Below are positions 17,659-26,656 of a DNA stretch of 64,000 nt, piece after piece. The notes under the pieces were generated by a model. The model did not search any database, was not told the origin of the DNA, and saw only the letters and a list, made by a program, of their open reading frames with translations. Origin of the DNA: an uncultured Psychrobacter sp. (lineage in GTDB: Bacteria; Pseudomonadota; Gammaproteobacteria; Pseudomonadales; Moraxellaceae); the NCBI RefSeq assembly GCF_947488565.1, contig NZ_CANKZC010000002.1, positions 620,001 to 684,000 of the forward strand. Direction: 5' to 3'. Positions within the stretch are counted from its first letter, which is position 1, and every line of letters starts with the position of its first letter. The position numbers were made by a program, and so were the translations under genes.

Positions 17659-19599
17659 ATGGGTAAAGTAATTGGTATTGATTTAGGAACCACTAACTCA
17701 TGTGTCGCTGTAATGGAAGGCGATAGCGTTAAGATTATTGAAAACGCTGAAGGTACACGTACAACACCATCTATCGTCGCTTATAAAGACGACGAAACGC
17801 TTGTTGGTCAATCAGCAAAGCGTCAGGCAGTGACCAATCCAAGTAATACTTTGTTTGCAATCAAGCGTTTGATTGGTCGTCGTTTCGATGACAAAGTGGT
17901 ACAAAAAGACATCGGCATGGTGCCATACAAAATCGCTAAAGCAGATAATGGCGATGCGTGGGTTGAAGTGAATGGTAAAAAATTAGCGCCGCCACAGGTT
18001 TCTGCTGAAATCTTGAAAAAAATGAAAAAAACAGCCGAAGACTATCTTGGTGAGAGCGTGAGTGAAGCAGTTATTACTGTTCCAGCTTACTTTAATGACT
18101 CACAGCGCCAAGCAACCAAAGATGCGGGTAAAATCGCTGGTCTTGACGTCAAGCGTATTATCAACGAGCCAACCGCCGCTGCACTTGCTTATGGTATGGA
18201 TAAAAAACAAGGCGACAGCACCGTTGCCGTATATGACTTGGGCGGTGGTACCTTTGATGTATCAATCATCGAAATCGCTGATGTTGATGGCGAGCAGCAG
18301 TTTGAAGTACTAGCGACCAATGGTGATACATTCCTTGGTGGTGAAGACTTTGACTCAGCCTTGATCGAATACCTAGTCGCTGAATTCAAAAAAGAGCAAG
18401 ACGTGAACCTAAAAGGTGACTCTCTTGCGATGCAGCGTCTAAAAGAAGCAGCAGAGAAAGCAAAAATTGAGCTATCAAGTGCGCAAAGCACTGAAGTGAA
18501 CTTGCCTTACATTACTGCTGATAGCAGTGGTCCTAAGCATTTGGTAGTGACCATCAGTCGCTCGAAACTTGAGAGCCTAACTGAAGAGCTGGTTCAGCGT
18601 ACCATGGGTCCTTGTAAGATTTCTCTTGAAGACGCTGGTATCAAAGTTGGCGATATCGACGATGTAATCTTAGTCGGTGGTCAGACACGTATGCCACTAG
18701 TACAGAAAAAAGTACAAGAGTTCTTTGGTCAAGAGCCACGTAAAGATGTGAACCCTGACGAAGCGGTAGCTGCAGGTGCTGCTATTCAAGGTGCCGTATT
18801 GTCTGGCGACAAAACTGACGTCCTATTGCTTGATGTGACACCATTGACACTTGGTATCGAAACGATGGGCGGTGTGATGACGCCAATCATTGAGAAGAAC
18901 ACGATGATTCCGACTAAGAAATCACAAGTATTCTCAACAGCTGAAGACAATCAGCCAGCAGTAACGATTCAGGTCTATCAAGGTGAGCGTAAAATCGCTA
19001 ATCAAAACAAACAGCTTGGCCGTTTTGATTTGACAGACATTCCACCAGCACCACGTGGCTTGCCGCAAATCGAAGTTACCTTTGACATCAACGCCGACGG
19101 TATCATGAATATCTCAGCGACTGATAAAGGGACTGGTAAAGCACAAAGTATTCAGATCAAAGCGGATTCTGGTTTGTCTGATGAAGAAGTCGAACAAATG
19201 GTACAAGACGCAGAAGCAAATGCTGCTGAAGACGAGAAGTTTGCCAACTTAGCACAAGTGCGTAACGAAGCTGATGGTCGTATCCATGCGGTTCAAAAAG
19301 CATTGAAAGAAGCAGAAGATAAAGTCACTGACGAAGAAAAATCATCAGTAGAAGCGGCTATCTCTGAGCTTGAAACGGCGACCAAAGAAGATGATCATGA
19401 TGACATCAAAGCCAAGCTTGAAGCGTTAGACAATGCTTTCTTGCCAATCAGCCAAAAGATCTACGGTGAGGCTGGCGCAGGTGCAGAAGGTATGGACCCA
19501 GGTCAGTTCCAGCAAGAAACTGAATCAGCGGATGCAAGCCAAGCCAATGATGATGTAGTCGATGCTGAGTTTACTGAAGTAGACGAAGACAAAAAATAA
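17659..19599 (+). CDS. dnaK: Chaperone DnaK (Hsp70)
   Basis: DnaK binds unfolded peptides in an ATP-driven cycle with DnaJ and GrpE. At 646 residues it is of normal length. The N-terminal ATPase begins [17 protein letters not shown]. The phosphate-binding stretch [14 protein letters not shown] and the adenosine motif [11 protein letters not shown] are intact. The linker [17 protein letters not shown] leads to the substrate-binding domain, and the C-terminus ends with the acidic tail [18 protein letters not shown] precedes the ATG. The usual downstream dnaJ is missing: the next gene is bioC on the opposite strand. Confidence 0.98.
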   Translation: MGKVIGIDLGTTNSCVAVMEGDSVKIIENAEGTRTTPSIVAYKDDETLVGQSAKRQAVTNPSNTLFAIKRLIGRRFDDKVVQKDIGMVPYKIAKADNGDAWVEVNGKKLAPPQVSAEILKKMKKTAEDYLGESVSEAVITVPAYFNDSQRQATKDAGKIAGLDVKRIINEPTAAALAYGMDKKQGDSTVAVYDLGGGTFDVSIIEIADVDGEQQFEVLATNGDTFLGGEDFDSALIEYLVAEFKKEQDVNLKGDSLAMQRLKEAAEKAKIELSSAQSTEVNLPYITADSSGPKHLVVTISRSKLESLTEELVQRTMGPCKISLEDAGIKVGDIDDVILVGGQTRMPLVQKKVQEFFGQEPRKDVNPDEAVAAGAAIQGAVLSGDKTDVLLLDVTPLTLGIETMGGVMTPIIEKNTMIPTKKSQVFSTAEDNQPAVTIQVYQGERKIANQNKQLGRFDLTDIPPAPRGLPQIEVTFDINADGIMNISATDKGTGKAQSIQIKADSGLSDEEVEQMVQDAEANAAEDEKFANLAQVRNEADGRIHAVQKALKEAEDKVTDEEKSSVEAAISELETATKEDDHDDIKAKLEALDNAFLPISQKIYGEAGAGAEGMDPGQFQQETESADASQANDDVVDAEFTEVDEDKK

Positions 19600-19628
19600 T
19601 ACCAAACCTAAAAACGCGATTAGCCGTC

Positions 19629-19669
19629 AAACTCGCTTAGTCTACTCAATGTAGTACTTACGCGCGTTT
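19629..19669. repeat. Imperfect inverted repeat, possibly REP-like
   Basis: AAACTCGCTTAGTCTAC (19629-19645) is complementary, with gaps, to GTAGTACTTACGCGCGTTT (19651-19669). The loop is only about 5 nt. It lies between the dnaK stop and its terminator and has no T-run, so it looks more like an intergenic palindromic repeat than a terminator. Whether it recurs in the genome cannot be seen here. Confidence 0.35.
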
Positions 19670-19744
19670 CCCTTGCTACTCATGTTTTTGAAAATGGTAG
19701 AGTCAATACAAATTGATAAGTAGTTAAATAAAAAAAGTTAAATG

Positions 19745-19777
19745 AAAAAACGCATCCTTCGGGGTGCGTTTTTTTTT
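19745..19777. terminator. Bidirectional terminator between dnaK and bioC
   Basis: CGCATCC (19751-19757) pairs with GGGTGCG (19762-19768) over a TTCG loop, with nine T on the plus side and six A before the stem, so it can serve dnaK and bioC. Confidence 0.88.
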
Positions 19778-19832
19778 GACTATGATTTTAGCATTGCTAC
19801 TGTATTTAACATTGCTGCTATAGATTATAAGA

Positions 19833-20636
19833 TTAATTTCTAAAAGCACTCACGATCAGTACTTCATAAGTCAAGCTGACACAAGGCTGACCCTCTTCAT
19901 CTGTTGCCGAAAAATGCTGCCAATAGTCTCGCTCAAATTGTTGTAAACGCGCTTTTGTCCACTTAAAAGGTTGAGCGTTGACTGATTGCGTTTGGTTGGT
20001 CGACACTCCTGTCAGTTTCATATGTTTTAATACTGCATAAGGGGTTGTAAACAGTAGATCAAAACGCTGAGTTGATAGTACGATTCTCTCAAAGCCAGCA
20101 TGAGTTAATGCTAGCTGCCACTCGCTCGTTTCTGGATAGTAAAGCCCTTGGTTGGTGAGCGTCTTAATTTGCAAAAAGTTATTGGCGGTAAAAGTGCTAA
20201 ACAGTAGCTGGCCACCAGCCTTTAATCGAGGTGCCGACTGCATGACAAGGCTCAGCGGATTATTAAACCATTGCACCGCATTGGCACTCACTATCAAGCT
20301 ATGCTTGCCTTTAAAGTCTAAGGTTTCGGCATCACCAATGACTATCTGAGCATCAGGAAGGATGGATTGCAAGGTCGCTGTCTGCTCAGTACATAACTCG
20401 TTGATCAGCCAATACTTGCTTTGAATGTATGCAGCTAGTAGGCGTGTCATTTGGCCAGTACCTGCGCCAATTTCTAATACACTATCTTGTTTATCATAAG
20501 CAATATTAGCCAGTAAAGATTGACATGCTTGCTGCTGAATATGAGCATGCTGGTCATAGTCACACGCACTAGCAAAATGGCGAGCGATGGTTTGTTTTCT
20601 GCTGCTAAAACGAGCAGGTGTGGCAAGTATTTCCAT
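19833..20636 (-). CDS. bioC: Malonyl-ACP O-methyltransferase BioC
   Basis: BioC methylates malonyl-ACP so that the fatty-acid machinery can build the pimeloyl chain of biotin. It is a class I SAM methyltransferase with the glycine motif VLEIGAGTGQMTRLLA near residue 50, then VIGDAETLDF and LIVSANAVQWFNNP. I take the ATG at 20636 (about 267 residues); the frame also opens at a TTG 18 bases upstream. bioF lies 142 bases upstream on the same strand, which supports BioC over other methyltransferases. bioA, bioB and bioD are not in the window. Confidence 0.88.
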   Translation of the reverse strand: MEILATPARFSSRKQTIARHFASACDYDQHAHIQQQACQSLLANIAYDKQDSVLEIGAGTGQMTRLLAAYIQSKYWLINELCTEQTATLQSILPDAQIVIGDAETLDFKGKHSLIVSANAVQWFNNPLSLVMQSAPRLKAGGQLLFSTFTANNFLQIKTLTNQGLYYPETSEWQLALTHAGFERIVLSTQRFDLLFTTPYAVLKHMKLTGVSTNQTQSVNAQPFKWTKARLQQFERDYWQHFSATDEEGQPCVSLTYEVLIVSAFRN

Positions 20637-20796
20637 ATGGCTTAGTACATCCAATTAAGTCGATTATTATTTTATATATCGTCAATATCATAAAAGACAG
20701 AGATGGTTTGAGCATACTTTTACTCAATTTTCTTCTTACTAAGTTATCTTGAACCAACTAGAGTAAAATATCTGCCAAACCTCAGTATCTTCTAAA

Positions 20797-22029
20797 TCAT
20801 AATTGTTGTATTAACTGCTCACAATCCTCGCTTGTCAGCTTGGCATTCATAACCAGACGAATACGAGCAGTGTTGGCAGGAACCGTAGGCGGTCTAATAG
20901 GCAGCGCATAAAATCCTGCTGCTTGTAACTGCTGTGCTTTGGCAATCGTGCGCGCATTGTCCCCTAATATGTAAGGCACAATAGGTGACTCATAGGTTAC
21001 ATTTTGACGGATAGGCGTTGTTTGCTGTGACTGATTGATGGCTTGGCTAATTTTTGTAGATAACTTGGCTAAGTGGTTGCGTTGGTCATTAAGTGTTGGC
21101 ATTTTTGCTAAAATAAAGCGTGTCCATGCATGGTTGATTGGGGGTAGGGCGGTGCTAAATATTAAAGGACGCATATGGTTGATCAGCCATTGTTTGACGA
21201 CATCATCACACATCATATAAGCCCCGACTGAGGCAAAGGCTTTGCCAAAGGTACCAACCAAGTAGTCAATGTCTGCTAATGTTTTTGTTTCTTCTGCCAG
21301 TCCTAAGCCCGTTTCACCTAACACACCGATAGCGTGCGCCTCATCGACATATAGCTCAATGCGTGCATCTTTAGCCTTTAATCGTACCAATTGAGGCAAG
21401 TCCGCACGGTCACCATCCATACTAAAAACGCTTTCAGTAACGATAATGATGCGCTCAACATCAGACCCTGCTTGTTCAATGAATTTGGCCAAATGTTCAT
21501 AATCGTTATGACGGTAGCGGCGATAGCTGACAAGTTTGCTTTGGCTCAGACGTAGACCGTCAATGATGCTCGCGTGTACCAGTTTGTCTGCCAACACAAG
21601 CGTGTTGACGGGTAGAGTGGTCAACGCTGGCAAGATCCCAATATTGGCATGATAACCACTGTTCAATACCAATACAGACTTTGGAGTGGGCATATCTTGG
21701 CGACACACGGCAGTGTGATACCACGCTTGCATTTCAGACTCTAACGCTTGCAACTGGGTGTCGTTTCCCGTGAGTAACCGTGACGAAGTTGCACTCATCT
21801 TAGGCAGTTGTACTGCTGACAACGCTTCTAATTGACTGAAAAATTCAGCTTGCAACTCACCATCACTGCCCAACCCAAGATAGTCATTACTGGCAATATT
21901 AAGCAGCGTATGACCATTGTGTATAACGTAGCGTCCCCGATGCTCTAGGTTTGGCAGATGTCGATATTGCTGTTGAGACTTCAGATGCGTTAGTGTGTCA
22001 CGCAATTGCTCTATGATAGAACTTGTCAT
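20797..22029 (-). CDS. bioF: 8-amino-7-oxononanoate synthase
   Basis: BioF condenses pimeloyl-ACP (or -CoA) with L-alanine, a PLP-dependent step of biotin synthesis. The protein has NIASNDYLGLGSD near residue 43, the conserved stretch YVDEAHAIGVLGETGLG, and the PLP lysine in GTFGKAFASVGAYM near residue 263. At 410 residues it is slightly longer than the usual 385. AGGAAT stands before the ATG. It is the first gene of a bioF-bioC unit. Confidence 0.95.
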   Translation of the reverse strand: MTSSIIEQLRDTLTHLKSQQQYRHLPNLEHRGRYVIHNGHTLLNIASNDYLGLGSDGELQAEFFSQLEALSAVQLPKMSATSSRLLTGNDTQLQALESEMQAWYHTAVCRQDMPTPKSVLVLNSGYHANIGILPALTTLPVNTLVLADKLVHASIIDGLRLSQSKLVSYRRYRHNDYEHLAKFIEQAGSDVERIIIVTESVFSMDGDRADLPQLVRLKAKDARIELYVDEAHAIGVLGETGLGLAEETKTLADIDYLVGTFGKAFASVGAYMMCDDVVKQWLINHMRPLIFSTALPPINHAWTRFILAKMPTLNDQRNHLAKLSTKISQAINQSQQTTPIRQNVTYESPIVPYILGDNARTIAKAQQLQAAGFYALPIRPPTVPANTARIRLVMNAKLTSEDCEQLIQQL

Positions 22030-22244
22030 ATACGGTTATTCCTTTGCTCTGCCTCTGATTTTCTGGCTTCTTTATTCAAGTAATGAGTAAGAATTATTGC
22101 ACAAAAACGCTAGTTGTAACAAAAAATTTCATATAATGGGGTTTGTAACCCAGATGATGACAAACACTTTCAAATCTTAACTCTCGTACCGTTAAACACT
22201 GACAGAGTGTAAGAAATAGTTTGTTACTATATCTTCATCGTTAG

Positions 22245-22295
22245 CAAACAAGGCGATATGGCTATAACAGCCAACACTAATAACTAACTTGTTTG
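22245..22295 (+). promoter_or_regulatory. Structured leader before the outer-membrane barrel gene
   Basis: CAAACAAG (22245-22252) is complementary to CTTGTTTG (22288-22295), and GGCT (22260-22263) to AGCC (22269-22272) inside it. The outer stem ends 14 bases before AAGGAG. This is a possible mRNA fold near the ribosome-binding site. Confidence 0.35.
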
Positions 22296-22320
22296 TCAAT
22301 TTTGTTCGAAGGAGATAATA

Positions 22321-22860
22321 ATGAAAGCCTTACAAAAAACATTACTTGCACTAGCAGCTGGTTCTTTATTAAGCGTAAGTGCACAAGCTGCCGTGTCGTA
22401 TGGCAATGGCTATACTGGTCAACCGTATGTCGGTGTAAAAGTTGGTCAATTTGATCTAGACGTCAATGGTGCTGATGATCCTACTGCATATGGTGTCTAC
22501 GGTGGTTACAACTTTGATCCTAACTTTGGTATTGAAGCTGAGTATGTAGGTTCAGACGATGCAGATTATAGAAATGGTGACATTGATGCCAAAACCTATG
22601 GCGCCTATGGTACTTACCGTTATGCTTTCCCAAATACTGCCTTATATGCCAAAGGTAAAGTAGGTATTGCTAAAACAGAAGTAGAAGGCGATTATACAAC
22701 TGCAGGAGTACGTCGTTCTTTCTCAGATGATGACACCAGTCTTGCAGGTGGCGTAGGTCTAGGCTATGCAATCAACCAAGATTTCAACGTTGAAGCTGAA
22801 TATGCCGTCACTGGTAGTGATGCTGACCTTATGACAGTAGGCGCACATTTAAAGTTCTAA
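22321..22860 (+). CDS. Small outer-membrane beta-barrel protein, OmpA/OmpW-like
   Basis: The 179-residue precursor has a Sec signal peptide (MKALQKTLLALAAGS to AQA, about 23 residues). The mature part is an alternating pattern of amphipathic strands typical of an eight-stranded barrel: GQPYVGVKVGQFDL, TAYGVYGGYNF, FGIEAEYVG, KTYGAYGTYRY, LYAKGKVGIAKTE, SLAGGVGLGYAI, FNVEAEYAVTG, ending in MTVGAHLKF with the terminal Phe needed for BAM insertion. There is no OmpA C-terminal peptidoglycan domain. A strong AAGGAGATAATA site and a clean terminator suggest high, monocistronic expression. The physiological role is not known. Confidence 0.88.
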   Translation: MKALQKTLLALAAGSLLSVSAQAAVSYGNGYTGQPYVGVKVGQFDLDVNGADDPTAYGVYGGYNFDPNFGIEAEYVGSDDADYRNGDIDAKTYGAYGTYRYAFPNTALYAKGKVGIAKTEVEGDYTTAGVRRSFSDDDTSLAGGVGLGYAINQDFNVEAEYAVTGSDADLMTVGAHLKF

Positions 22861-22888
22861 TGCATGCTTAAGTTACTACTATAAAAAT

Positions 22889-22921
22889 AAAAAACGATCA
22901 CTTTATGTGGTCGTTTTTTTT
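22889..22921. terminator. Rho-independent terminator after the barrel gene
   Basis: ACGATCAC (22894-22901) pairs with GTGGTCGT (22907-22914), with one G-U pair and a 5-nt loop, and runs into eight T. Confidence 0.88.
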
Positions 22922-23060
22922 GGCTATAACTTTTATTATAAAATTTTGTTTGGTATATTATCAATAATCATAACTAATGGTATCATATTGATTTTTAAGA
23001 GATTATTTATCATCAAAGTGTGCTACATTAAAAGTCAGAACTGCAAAGGAGGATACGCTG

Positions 23061-23672
23061 ATGATTGAGACTATTTGGATGATTGAACCTTGGCACTGGC
23101 TGGTATTGGGCTTTTTATTGATGATTGCCGAGATATTTATTCCCACCTTTGCAAGCCTTTGGTTTGGAGCTGCTGCCGTTATCGTTGCTGCCTTATCATG
23201 GCTGCTACCTGTCCCATTGATATTACAAGTTATCATCTGGTTGGGGTTATCAGTATTGTTCATGTTTGCATGGGTTAAGTATATCAAGCCATTGTCAGTA
23301 GACCGTACCAAAGCTGGATTGGGCGGCGGGGTTATCATTGGTGAAACTGGTATGATTATAGTCAAACCGCAAGCAGGAAAGTTAGGTGTGGTACGATTTA
23401 ATGTACCAATTGTGGGGGCAGATGAATGGGCGTGCCGAGTCAGTGATGAGTCTGTTGAAGTGGGTGATCGGGTTGTGGTGACAGATATAAGCGGTAATGA
23501 GCTGATTGTTGCACCAACTAGGCGCATAGAAGCTCAAGCGGTCAATCGCCCCAACATCGCTCCTACTGTTGAGAGTCCTTCTGTTGCAGCCAAAGCAAAG
23601 GTTGGTAGGCTAAACCTCAATAAACCCGGTCTTGATAGAGATCGCTTGAAAAAAAAGTTTATGGATAAATAA
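23061..23672 (+). CDS. NfeD-family membrane protein
   Basis: The 203-residue protein has three hydrophobic segments (about 10-30, 33-48, 50-70), with a typical WHWLVLGFLLMIAEIFIP start, and then an NfeD-type OB-fold domain (about 85-155: GETGMIIVKPQAGKLGVVRF, GADEWACRV). The C-terminal 40 residues are basic and polar. NfeD proteins pair with SPFH/stomatin proteins in the membrane, and the SPFH gene follows 164 bases later. AAAGGAGG before the ATG is an unusually full Shine-Dalgarno. Confidence 0.88.
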   Translation: MIETIWMIEPWHWLVLGFLLMIAEIFIPTFASLWFGAAAVIVAALSWLLPVPLILQVIIWLGLSVLFMFAWVKYIKPLSVDRTKAGLGGGVIIGETGMIIVKPQAGKLGVVRFNVPIVGADEWACRVSDESVEVGDRVVVTDISGNELIVAPTRRIEAQAVNRPNIAPTVESPSVAAKAKVGRLNLNKPGLDRDRLKKKFMDK

Positions 23673-23836
23673 TTTATCGGACGGTTTGATTATTCACATT
23701 TAATTAGTAGCATAGAATATTATCTCCTTTTTATCATAGTCATTATTTGTCATACCATACGATACACTAGCGTTGTAAATATTAAATAAATAGGACGTTG
23801 CTGCTCCATTTATAGCAATGGTTCAAGGAGAGTGTT

Positions 23837-24718
23837 ATGAACAGTATCATAAACAGTATGAATGGTCTTAGTATTGTGATGGTTGTATTAATTGCCCTAG
23901 TCATTTTTACCGTTTTCAAAAGCGTGTGTATCGTACCGCAGGGGTACAAGTGGGTGGTGCAGCGTTTGGGTAAGTACCAGCAAACGCTAGAGCCTGGCTT
24001 TAGTCTCATTATCCCCTTTGTGGATAGAATTGCTTATAAGGTCACGACTAAAGACATAGTGCTCGATATTCCCTCACAAGAAGTCATTACTCGCGATAAC
24101 GTGGTCATCATCGCAAACGCGGTGGCTTATATCAATATCATGCGCCCAGACAAGGCGGTCTACGGTATCGAAGATTATGAGCATGGTATCCGTAATTTGG
24201 TACAGACTTCCTTACGTTCGATCATCGGTGAGATGGATTTAGACAATGCGTTATCTAGTCGCGATGAGATCAAAGCACTACTCAAGCAAGCGATCTCAGA
24301 AGACATTGCCGACTGGGGTATTACCCTAAAGACAGTTGAGATCCAAGACATCAATCCTTCTTCGACCATGCAAGCATCGATGGAAGAGCAAGCAGCGGCA
24401 GAGCGTCTACGCCGTGCAACAGTGACCCGTGCTGATGGTCAAAAGCAAGCAGCTATCCTAGAAGCCGATGGGCGCCTAGAAGCGTCACGCCGTGATGCTG
24501 AAGCGCAAGTCGTGCTTGCTAAAGGTTCAGAGGAGTCCATCCGTCTTATCACCGCTGCTATGGGTGATGAAGAGATGCCCATTGTCTACTTACTTGGTGA
24601 ACAATATATCAAGTCGATTCGTCAGTTGGCTGAATCTGACAACTCAAAAATGGTGGTATTGCCAGCAGATATCTTAAGTACCGTAAAAGGTATGGTTGGT
24701 GATAAGTTAAAAGTGTAA
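23837..24718 (+). CDS. SPFH/stomatin-family membrane protein, QmcA-like
   Basis: The 293-residue protein has one N-terminal membrane anchor (about 12-30) and an SPFH domain beginning CIVPQGYKWVVQRLGKYQQ. Typical stomatin stretches follow: VITRDNVVIIANAVAYI, and SLRSIIGEMDLDNALSSRDEI. The region at 195-245 is an Ala/Glu/Arg-rich coiled coil, as in flotillins. It forms a pair with NfeD and is thought to build large membrane-associated rings. The order NfeD then SPFH, with AAGGAG before the ATG, suggests co-expression. It is closest in length to QmcA (YbbK). Confidence 0.9.
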   Translation: MNSIINSMNGLSIVMVVLIALVIFTVFKSVCIVPQGYKWVVQRLGKYQQTLEPGFSLIIPFVDRIAYKVTTKDIVLDIPSQEVITRDNVVIIANAVAYINIMRPDKAVYGIEDYEHGIRNLVQTSLRSIIGEMDLDNALSSRDEIKALLKQAISEDIADWGITLKTVEIQDINPSSTMQASMEEQAAAERLRRATVTRADGQKQAAILEADGRLEASRRDAEAQVVLAKGSEESIRLITAAMGDEEMPIVYLLGEQYIKSIRQLAESDNSKMVVLPADILSTVKGMVGDKLKV

Positions 24719-24746
24719 CTGCACAAAGACTTTTACAATGTCATAA

Positions 24747-24774
24747 AAAAGACCTCGAGTGAGGTCTTTTTTTA
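24747..24774. terminator. Bidirectional terminator between the SPFH gene and hemN
   Basis: AAAAGACCTC (24747-24756) pairs with GAGGTCTTTT (24761-24770) over a 4-nt loop, with an A-run before and a T-run after, serving both convergent genes. Confidence 0.9.
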
Positions 24775-24805
24775 TAGCTGATAATTGGCTCTATGTTTCA
24801 TGAGC

Positions 24806-26347
24806 CTAGATGACTTTTGAAAAGCGATCTTTATGTTTTGTCTCAAGATATTCATCGAATACCATGGCCACGTTACGACCAAGCAGGCGACCTTTTGGTA
24901 ATACACGAATGCCAGCGGCGTCCATATCAACAAGCCTATCTTTTTGCATCTCACCCAATTGTTGAATTTCCTCAATAAAATAAGTAATAGCATCAATACC
25001 AAATTTTTGATTGACGTCTTTAAAGTCAATATAATCGTGACAGAGTAGGTTCATGATGACATATTCACGCAAGCGATCTTTAATAGAGGTTTTGATAACT
25101 TTTACCGCTGGCATAACAGCAGGGTTGCTCTGTGCAGCCTCGATACTAGCTTGATAGGCTTGTAGATCGGTATCGTTTTGTAGGATGTAGCGGGTATTGG
25201 CATTGGCAATTTGACTGATAGATGAAACGCCAAAGCCTAGCAAGTCACAGTCGCCCATGATGGTATACCCTTGAAAATTACGATGCAGCTTGCCTTCACG
25301 CTGTGCGACAGCCAACTCGTCATCAGGCTTGGCAAAGTGATCGATACCGATATATTGATAGCCCGCCTCAGTCAGTGTATTAATGGTATTGCCAAGCATA
25401 GTGAGCTTAGCCGCTGGATCTGGCAGGTCTTCATCTTTAATTTGACGCTGAGCTTTAAAGCGCTCTGGCAGGTGCGCATAGTTAAATACCGACAGACGAT
25501 CTGGTGACATCTCGATGATACGGTGGACAGTTTTCTCGAAAGTCTCAGGCGTTTGATGCGGCAGACCATAAATTAGATCAATATTAATAGAGTGAAAACC
25601 CAATTCACGCGCTTCAGTGAGTACGTTTTCAATCAATTCTGCTGAATGCACACGATTGACCGCGATTTGTACGGTCTCGTCTAAGTCTTGTACGCCTAAG
25701 CTGACTCGGTTAAAACCAAGGCTGCGCAATACTTTTAAGGTCTCGCCACTCAACTCACGTGGGTCAATCTCGATAGAGTAGTCGCCTTCATCTTCAGGTA
25801 AAAACTCAAACTGGGTCTGCAAAAACTCCCACAATTGTACCATCTCTTTGTCACTTAGGAAGGTTGGCGTACCACCGCCTAAATGTAGCTGCTTAACCAG
25901 TGGTTTATCACTACCATCTGGCACAGCCAATAAGCGACGTTTATGTTTAATCTCTTTGATGAGATATTGTAGATAATCACCTGAGTCGCTATTTTTTTTG
26001 GTGATAATTTTATTACAGGCGCAGTAGTAGCAAAGGTGACGACAAAATGGAATATGAAAGTATAGGGATAATGGAGCACGAGCTTCACGGTTTTGCAAAA
26101 TTTTTGTTTCAAGATCCTCTGGCATCGGTGAGAACTCTAACGCGGTCGGGTAAGAAGTATAGCGTGGCCCTGAGCGATTGTATTTATTGATCATCGCTTC
26201 ATCGAATGCGGGTAGCTGTTTGCTGGTAATGCTGCCGCGCGTACTGGCGTACGGATTATCTGGCTGCATGACAGGGCGTACTGTAGTCGGCTGCTCGTTA
26301 GCATGATTATAAGGCTGCTGGATGTTTTGTTTTGAATGATCCGTCAT
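24806..26347 (-). CDS. hemN: Oxygen-independent coproporphyrinogen III oxidase
   Basis: This radical SAM enzyme decarboxylates coproporphyrinogen III to protoporphyrinogen IX without oxygen in heme synthesis. The cluster motif CRHLCYYCACNK (C-x3-C-x2-C-x-C, the extra cysteine typical of true HemN) is near residue 105. LHLGGGTPTFL and SLGVQDLDETVQ follow. The C-terminal region carries RDRLREYVIMNLLCH. It is 513 residues, against about 457 in E. coli; the extra is a polar N-terminal tail of about 45 residues before INKYNRSGPRYTSYPTA. GGAG precedes the ATG. No clear FNR palindrome was found upstream. Confidence 0.95.
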   Translation of the reverse strand: MTDHSKQNIQQPYNHANEQPTTVRPVMQPDNPYASTRGSITSKQLPAFDEAMINKYNRSGPRYTSYPTALEFSPMPEDLETKILQNREARAPLSLYFHIPFCRHLCYYCACNKIITKKNSDSGDYLQYLIKEIKHKRRLLAVPDGSDKPLVKQLHLGGGTPTFLSDKEMVQLWEFLQTQFEFLPEDEGDYSIEIDPRELSGETLKVLRSLGFNRVSLGVQDLDETVQIAVNRVHSAELIENVLTEARELGFHSINIDLIYGLPHQTPETFEKTVHRIIEMSPDRLSVFNYAHLPERFKAQRQIKDEDLPDPAAKLTMLGNTINTLTEAGYQYIGIDHFAKPDDELAVAQREGKLHRNFQGYTIMGDCDLLGFGVSSISQIANANTRYILQNDTDLQAYQASIEAAQSNPAVMPAVKVIKTSIKDRLREYVIMNLLCHDYIDFKDVNQKFGIDAITYFIEEIQQLGEMQKDRLVDMDAAGIRVLPKGRLLGRNVAMVFDEYLETKHKDRFSKVI

Positions 26348-26656
26348 GCGACACTCCTCGTTTTGACTATAGTATGGTTAACTGTTGTAGAGTTAACCGC
26401 TAACGACGCAAACATCGATTAGTAATTTATTTTAGTAGCGCGTTTTGTACTCATTTTATCTAAAAAGACGATAGATAAGAGGATTGTTTATTGCGTTATT
26501 TACAGATAAGTGAACAGTCGCTAGTATAACAAATCCTTACTCGCAGTGGGGAGCTTAATGGATTTTTTAGTATTTTAAATATTGCTTATTTTTTTCAATA
26601 AAAAAACCCTAGAATTCATCTAAGGTCTTTTTTATTCGGTTAAATTTGGGTGATAT
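26348..26656. other. 309-bp intergenic region containing a terminator
   Basis: The right part holds a hairpin, ACCCTAGA (26606-26613) with TCTAAGGT (26619-26626), one mismatch, flanked by an A-run and a T-run, which fits a terminator for the acylase gene on the minus strand. The remainder should contain the hemN promoter; nothing distinctive was seen and there is no coding frame. Confidence 0.55.

Noticed and set aside
23003..23527. 174-codon open frame on the minus strand
   Set aside because: It is antisense to the NfeD-family gene, its protein is low-complexity Ser/Thr/Pro/Asn sequence, and it has no ribosome-binding site; NfeD explains the region fully.
26348..26600. FNR site upstream of hemN
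   Set aside because: No TTGAT-N4-ATCAA palindrome is found; only an AT-rich promoter region is visible.
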